Positions 57,974 to 64,000 of a DNA stretch of 64,000 bases are shown here, piece by piece. The notes beneath the pieces were generated by a model. It saw only the letters and a program-made list of their open reading frames with translations. It was not told the origin of the DNA and did not search any database. Position 1 is the first letter of the stretch. Each line of letters starts with the position of its first letter. Source of the DNA: Symsagittifera roscoffensis (lineage: Eukaryota; Xenacoelomorpha; Acoela; Convolutidae). A program made the position numbers and the translations under genes. The stretch covers positions 85,460,890-85,524,889 of the forward strand of contig NC_087062.1 of the NCBI RefSeq assembly GCF_963678635.1, in the 5' to 3' direction.

Positions 57974-59496
57974 TGTAAATCTCACAATATTCAATTTAAA
58001 CCAGAAGTGGTAAATTGAAAAAATATATATAAAAAAAAACACTTTATCTGAAAAATGAAAATAGTCGTATGTTACAATAAAAACTGCATTTTAGTCTCGC
58101 CAAACCTCGAGCACAAACGTCGCAAATAAAGAGGTTAATAACTAATTACTGGTGATTCGATGAGTAACTAGCCAATAAACATTTTGACCGATGAAAAGTC
58201 TGATTTAGTACAAATAGTACAAACTAGTATATAGTAAATTGAAAGTTGAGGCGAGTTGTTTTTGAGCATAAATAACAATGTCTGGACTCTATGCGCATGT
58301 TCAGACTAGTCTAATCGACAAGCAGCCGAATATCTAGGCCTCCCTCAATGTCTAAACAAAGGCAGAGGTGCGGTACACGTTCAAGGTGTTGAGCACCAAT
58401 AGGGAGGGGGGTTGTTTTATCAACTCTGATCGTACCCGGGAAGAAATTCAGAGTAAATAGTCCCAAACCCCATAAATTATATATAGGCTGTGCCAACCCA
58501 ACATTAAATGGAATTACAGAATAAATTCGAAAAAAAGCAGCCACTAACGTGCAATCTCGCATGGATAGGTGTACCTAGAATTGCCTGGTTGCCTAATGTA
58601 AAAAATGCATCGATATTTTCATTGAAATTTGAGCAATTCTTCAGTTTAATTAACACATGAATATGAAGTAAGGTCAAGACACGAGGAACCGATTAAGATA
58701 GCTGACATTCTGAAACGTCCGGACGGTCTCGTCTGTATTTGTATGGTACAAGTATGGTACGGTCTAGTTGGGGTTGGAACCCTAAATAATAGATGGGTCT
58801 TGGAGAAAAAGTTTTAGGCCCCAAAACTATCGGAAACTTTGGGTAGAAAGTGATTTAAATGCGGTTCATGGACTCACATTTCATACATATACTTGTTTTT
58901 TATAGGGATCTAATTCTCATCATCACCTGCTTCGGTATTTGTTTATTGTTCACCGTATTATGTAATTATTAAATCATTCTATCATTTGTATCCTATTATT
59001 CGGAGGCGGAGCAATAAGCAGAATGGTCCAAGTGCAGAATGGGTTCAAGAGCAGAAAAACAGACAAATATTGACTTATATTGGTTTCGTCAAAAAATACC
59101 AAGAAAACGAATAAATTATACATGAATTGACTAATTTCATTAAGTTTTTTGATTAAATTTGTTTAAAAATTCTTGATTAAATTGTTCAAATTATGCATAA
59201 AATGTTCGTTGCTTCGCTATTATTGACATTTCCGATAATTATTTTACCAATTAGCTTATAGAAGTTGATATTTTTCTATTTTTCTGCTCTTGGACCCATT
59301 CTGCTCTTAGACCATTCTGCTTATTGACTAGCCACCCTATTATTCATATCTATGGGGAATCGGCCTATTTTGCATGTGTGTAGATTAGCATACCCATGTA
59401 TAAGAATGCAGTTTGAAGACTCGTTCATTTTTTTGGTCTTAATTGACACCCAATTAAAGAAGAAATTGCATGCTAATAGGCAGACATGCTAATCGC

Positions 59497-59953
59497 GGGT
59501 GCCGGACATCAAGCCGACGGGACTTCAAGCCGAATCGTAAAATTAGGGACTTCAAGCCAAAAATTTTCTCATTAAGTCATGAAATAAGATTAATTTGAAC
59601 ACTTTTCTGAAGATTTTCTCATTTTCATTATCTTTAGTCGGTATTTATCAGCGTTTTCATAAAATTTAAACCTCCAAATGATGTTTAGGAAAGTTGAAAA
59701 ATAAAACACGGCTAAAGGCAAATTTTTTGTTTATAATTCATGCTATTCAAAAACCGGCTGATATTATTAACGGATGTCAATCCTAAGTGATTCATTGTCA
59801 TAAATAACGCTTATTATGGACTAAACTAGCGTAAGATTTTGAAAAGCAACGTTGTACAGATGAAAAAATATTGATTTGAGGTACTTGTAAAGTTTAATTT
59901 TCGGCCTCAAGTCCCTTCGGCTTGAAGTCCCGTCGGCTTGTTGTCCTAGACCC
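59497..59953. mobile_element. MITE 3 (457 bp) with 9-bp target duplication, only in unit C
   Basis: Flanked by GCTAATCGC at 59488-59496 and 59954-59962. Terminal inverted repeats of about 38 bp share CAAGCCGACGGGACTTCAAG with four mismatches, and GGGACTTCAAGCC recurs inside. Unit A at 51068-51076 is uninterrupted, giving an empty site. Ends GGG...CCC and the 9-bp duplication fit a Mutator-like family. Confidence 0.9.
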
Positions 59954-62900
59954 GCTAATCGCTACGCTCCCATCTCTATGTAATGAAAAAAAGGGATTGG
60001 TCCAAATCTGTGAATAGTTTCAGGACCCTTCGAAATGGACCCTCAAATTGGACTGCATTTCCTTCGCCTTCGTTCATAAGAAGTTACCTTCCCATTAAGT
60101 TAGTAGGTTCTGTGTTGTTTTTTATAAATTCTTTTTCTAATATCAATTCGTCAACTATTATCTATGAAATGTAACACCAAACATGTTTATCAGACATTCG
60201 AGTTTAAGTTAGAGCAAGAGGTGTTAGCATCAACGGGGGAGGGGGGGGGGGGTCGTTATTATGCAATAATAACTCATTGTTTACATAATACACCAGCTAT
60301 GAGCGTCCATGATATTTTCACGACTTCAACAAATAAGTAGAGCTAATAGAGTTAGCAATCAATTTACCTGTCCAAACTAATGCAAAACACAACCAGCGGA
60401 AAACAAAGAAAAACTTGATTAAGCTGGACAATATGAACAAACATGCAAAAAGTGAGAAAAATTAAGCGTCATACAAATATTCAGAATATGCGATTGGTTT
60501 TTGTTTATGAAAACGGTGAGTAAATAAATATCATGTTGTTTCATGACTAATTAGTCATTTCATCGTTTGCAAGACTAATTAGTCATTTCATCGACGCTAA
60601 TTATCCGTTGAGTAATGTGACCTGGAGACCAGTCAGAAAGATCGCTTTTAACACAAAAAGCTAAAAATCGATGAGCAACGAAAGGCTGGAGAAAAATTGG
60701 ATCTACTTAACAATTGCCACCCCTTTCAAGAAAGAGGGGCCGATTGTTAAATAGATCAAAATGGTCAATTTTTCGACCAATCAGAATGCAGCAAAACTAG
60801 AATTCTCTATAGAAAGCTTAGAGCTAAATTACTGTATTTATTTATAAGGGTGGAGATTCTTAAGTAGGTACCATAGGGGGGGATTGTTAAGTAGATCCGA
60901 AAAATTATGGTCAAAAGATTGTGATCTTGTTAACTATTCTCTCCCCCCCCCAAATTGCAATAGGGGGGAAATAAATAATAATTAGCACGGTACAAAACTC
61001 GTATATGCTTAACTGTTCAATCCTTTCTTTATAGGGGGGATTTTCGTTACAAGGTACCATAGTGGAATTGAATGAAAATCATTTTTTCCATTGAAAATAT
61101 AATTTTAAGAAATTATCTTAAACTGTTTTAAATTCGTTTTTGTTACATGAGAGCAACTTTGGCATCAAAAAGTCGTTATGAGTAAAAAAAAGCTTATCAA
61201 TTAATTTTCATGTATTAAAGCTGTATGATATACTTTTTTCCATAATACAATATCGCACTTCTGAGATCACATAAGGTTTTTACGAAAAAAATTTAGCTTG
61301 CAATTTTTTTTGTGTCAATAAAGTAGCCCATGCTGTTTTCATGCAAAATTCTTTGTTTAGACAGACCTTATGTTTTGTTGTTTTTCTATGTTAACATACA
61401 CTTAAGACTTACTGAAGAAAAGCTTTTAATTCAACTCCAGAGTTTGAAAAAAGGCTCATTCTAGGGTATAATTGCACGGAAAAATGGTTATCATGCTGCT
61501 CTTCCGGTTGACCAAAAATGCTAGTCATACACTTTTCATATATGAAAAAATGCTCTTCAGACACTTTTAATGCAATTCCACCAGTACAGAAAAGTGCATG
61601 AAAGGTCTATGATTAGTGATTTTTCATATACTGAAAATATGATTAAAAAAATTATATTTTCTTAAATTTTAATTTCTTAAAACCGATCACATGTGGCAAA
61701 AACCTTGCTTACACAAAAGTAAACTCACCAAAGTTTTGACCGTCCCGCAATTACAACGCATCTTTAACGGCCTGAACTGTTTTATTTTTGTCTTAAAAAA
61801 TGATAAAATGAAAACAGGAAAATTTTAAGTTTTGGCAATTTTTTTTTCTAATCTGAATTTTTAGTTAATCATGCCTTGATCAAAGCATACAAAAAGATGT
61901 GCCATACAAAATAAGGCGTTCTGAGCGTTTTTGAAGAACATTAATTTGGGAAATGGAACAAAATCAACTTTTGTGTATCCAAGATTACGTTATGCGCACA
62001 AAAAACTATTTTTTTTCAGAAAAAAATTGTTTGAGCACAAAATTTGTTTTACGATTGAAAAAAGACAGTTTTGGGTCAAATTCAATATTGCATTACAACA
62101 TCAAAAAGTGATGGTCAATAGATTTTCTAAATATGGAAATTGCATGATTAGCAATGTTTGTTGACAAAATATTTTTCTTAAATTTACGAAAAAACAAGAA
62201 ATTTTTTTTTGAAAATTCGGGTACTTCGTTGTAGCAAAAAACTTGAACTTTGTATTTTTGTAGTTTTTTATAGACTGGTTTATGGAATTGTATGATTAGC
62301 ATTTTCGGTCTATGGAGGTCAACCCGGGCTCATACCTTTTTTCTCTATGAAACTGTATGATGTTTTCCACCCGAGGAGCTTCTATGATGTAGTCCACTTA
62401 CGGGCCCGGGCGGATTTAGGGTTTTTTCGAGAATGCGATGGATTTTCGATCAAAAAATTTTTCGACGAAATTTTTAAGTCAAACTAATTTTTTTTCGAAA
62501 ACTTTTGAAAAACAAAAAAAAACATTTTTGAGAAACAAAACAAAATTGCGTTTATATTCGCCTTGTGACCCTTGGGCATTGCATCATCTATGGGACCCAT
62601 TAACGACCACAGATAATCTTATTTATATTAATAATGATGTCACTGCTCAATCTCGAGTAGACCGTTCAAACTATTGATTGCCTAATGTGGACTGTTCAAA
62701 TGAACAAACGAGATATTGAGCAAAATTTGCGCTTTTGGAGTTACGCAACTGATTTTTCAAGTGACCCTTACGTATATGAACAAGCTTGGTTTTTTGACAT
62801 GTTTCATAATTTACTCTGGAAAGGTAAGTCAATAGAATAACTTAAATCAATTCAATTTGGCATAATTTCTATCAGTAGCAATTCGCTCTTACGCAATATA

Positions 62901-64000
62901 TAACGGAACTAATTATTGCGCCTTAATCATCCCAAAATGATCTATTTGACAATGATCAAACCCAACTTTCAAACCCCTTACTTGGAAAAAAAATTGATGC
63001 AAAGTGAAAAACATTTCTTAAAACATGAGCTCAAGGCACCAATTTTTTTCACAATAAAACAACCTTTCGTCGAAAAAGTTTATTCTAAAATGTCAGGAAA
63101 GAAGAGCGCAAGCATTTTGCCAATTTTCTTCAAATATTTTCAAACTGATTTTTCTCGATACTAGAAAAAACTTTTGGGAATTTTTAAAAGTTATTCGATT
63201 CACAACTGAAGGGGCTTTAATATGATTTTACTCAACCCAGTCCAATGGTTAATTGTGGTACCTGATTTTTAGTGGAAATCAAAATGGAAAAGAAAGAAAA
63301 AACGAAAACTCACCCGAATACAAAGATTTTGTTAGCAGTAAAAGACCTCTGGGAGCGTAGAGCGTATAAAGTTCCATACATTCAGCAAATTTCGGAGCAG
63401 TAAAGACATCCCAGCTGAGAACAACGTTTTTCTCAGAGGATGAACCAATTAAATGAGGTGTCTCCTTTTCTCAGTTTGCCGATATGAGAAATTCTATCAA
63501 TAAATATAGTAGTTTTTTTTCTTAAACTTTAAGGAACAATGAGTTTCGTTAGCTAAAAGTATCTTACAAATGAAATTTGTTTAAAACCGAGTGTATATCT
63601 TATTGAAACTTTATTTTACTAAACTTATTTTTAAAAATTAGATCCTTACACTAACTATAAGACGTAATCACTCGCTAGACTCCGGCGAAATTAGACAAAA
63701 ATTTTAATAATGAAAAACATTCTTTCGACACGAGTGAAAGTGCCTAATTATTACGTATCACTCGACTCATTCCGACCATTACTTGTGGCACCTAACTTTG
63801 CGTTTATTATATGTCAGGGCGTTTATTATATGTCACCTAATTTTATGTCAGGTTTTGTTTTATATTTAGCCCAACTTCACTGAAAGTTGACTGCGTATGG
63901 GTATCAATCTCGCAATCTTTGAACTGCGAGTATATATGCATCAGATTAAAATGCGGATGGAATCGCTGCTGGAATAGAAAATCATTTTTCTATAATCGAA

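Larger units (their letters stand above)
57513..64000. repeat. Segmental duplication unit C, running off the window
   Basis: Corresponds to unit A from 49051 onward; offset is 8,688 bp around 54 kb. Differs by MITE content (MITE 3 present, MITE 2 absent), a short tandem duplication at 60570-60595 and a 20-bp insertion near 61250. Confidence 0.85.

Overview
The window is nuclear DNA of a multicellular invertebrate animal. The evidence is a five-exon, intron-containing transmembrane semaphorin on an AT-rich background, surrounded by decayed retrotransposons and foldback DNA elements. I cannot name the phylum. Only the semaphorin looks like an intact host gene; almost everything else is mobile or duplicated DNA.

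Layout. (1) 1-9 kb: minus-strand Gag gene of a retroelement (two CCHC zinc knuckles, one in-frame stop), preceded by a very long non-coding leader/LTR-type region with a paired-hairpin repeat, a GGAGGGT array and an ~800-bp module present twice. (2) 9.1-11.8 kb: decayed non-LTR retrotransposon with a PHD finger, reverse transcriptase and a restriction-like endonuclease end. (3) 13.7-25.0 kb: minus-strand remains of a giant Ty3/gypsy-like element. It holds the RNase H tail, integrase C-terminus, a Pol extension ending in a macro-type domain, then about 8 kb of extra coding sequence: a coiled coil plus SGNH hydrolase and two large unrecognised regions. (4) 24.6-25.4 kb: a small foldback of the RNase H segment. 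(5) 25.5-42.3 kb: a palindrome several kb per arm. Each arm runs from a subterminal repeat array through foldback elements and the leader to a gag start, and the arms meet near 34.55 kb beside a 200-base assembly gap. (6) 42.3-46 kb: mostly non-coding, with a tRNA-like sequence and a Mutator-like transposase fragment. (7) 46.0-49.5 kb: the semaphorin (sema, PSI, one membrane span, cytoplasmic tail). (8) 48.8-64 kb: nearly identical tandem copies of the semaphorin 5' end and its upstream DNA, distinguished by MITE insertions with 9-bp target duplications.

How the parts relate. The gag/leader pieces at 1-9 kb and in the palindrome are one family. The RNase H/integrase/macro/SGNH block may be the rest of that family, but no continuous copy here proves it. 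The most unusual finding is that block: a retroelement whose Pol carries a macro-type domain and is followed by an SGNH-hydrolase reading frame and large unknown ORFs. The structured leader is the second: its stems are kept by compensatory changes between repeat units.
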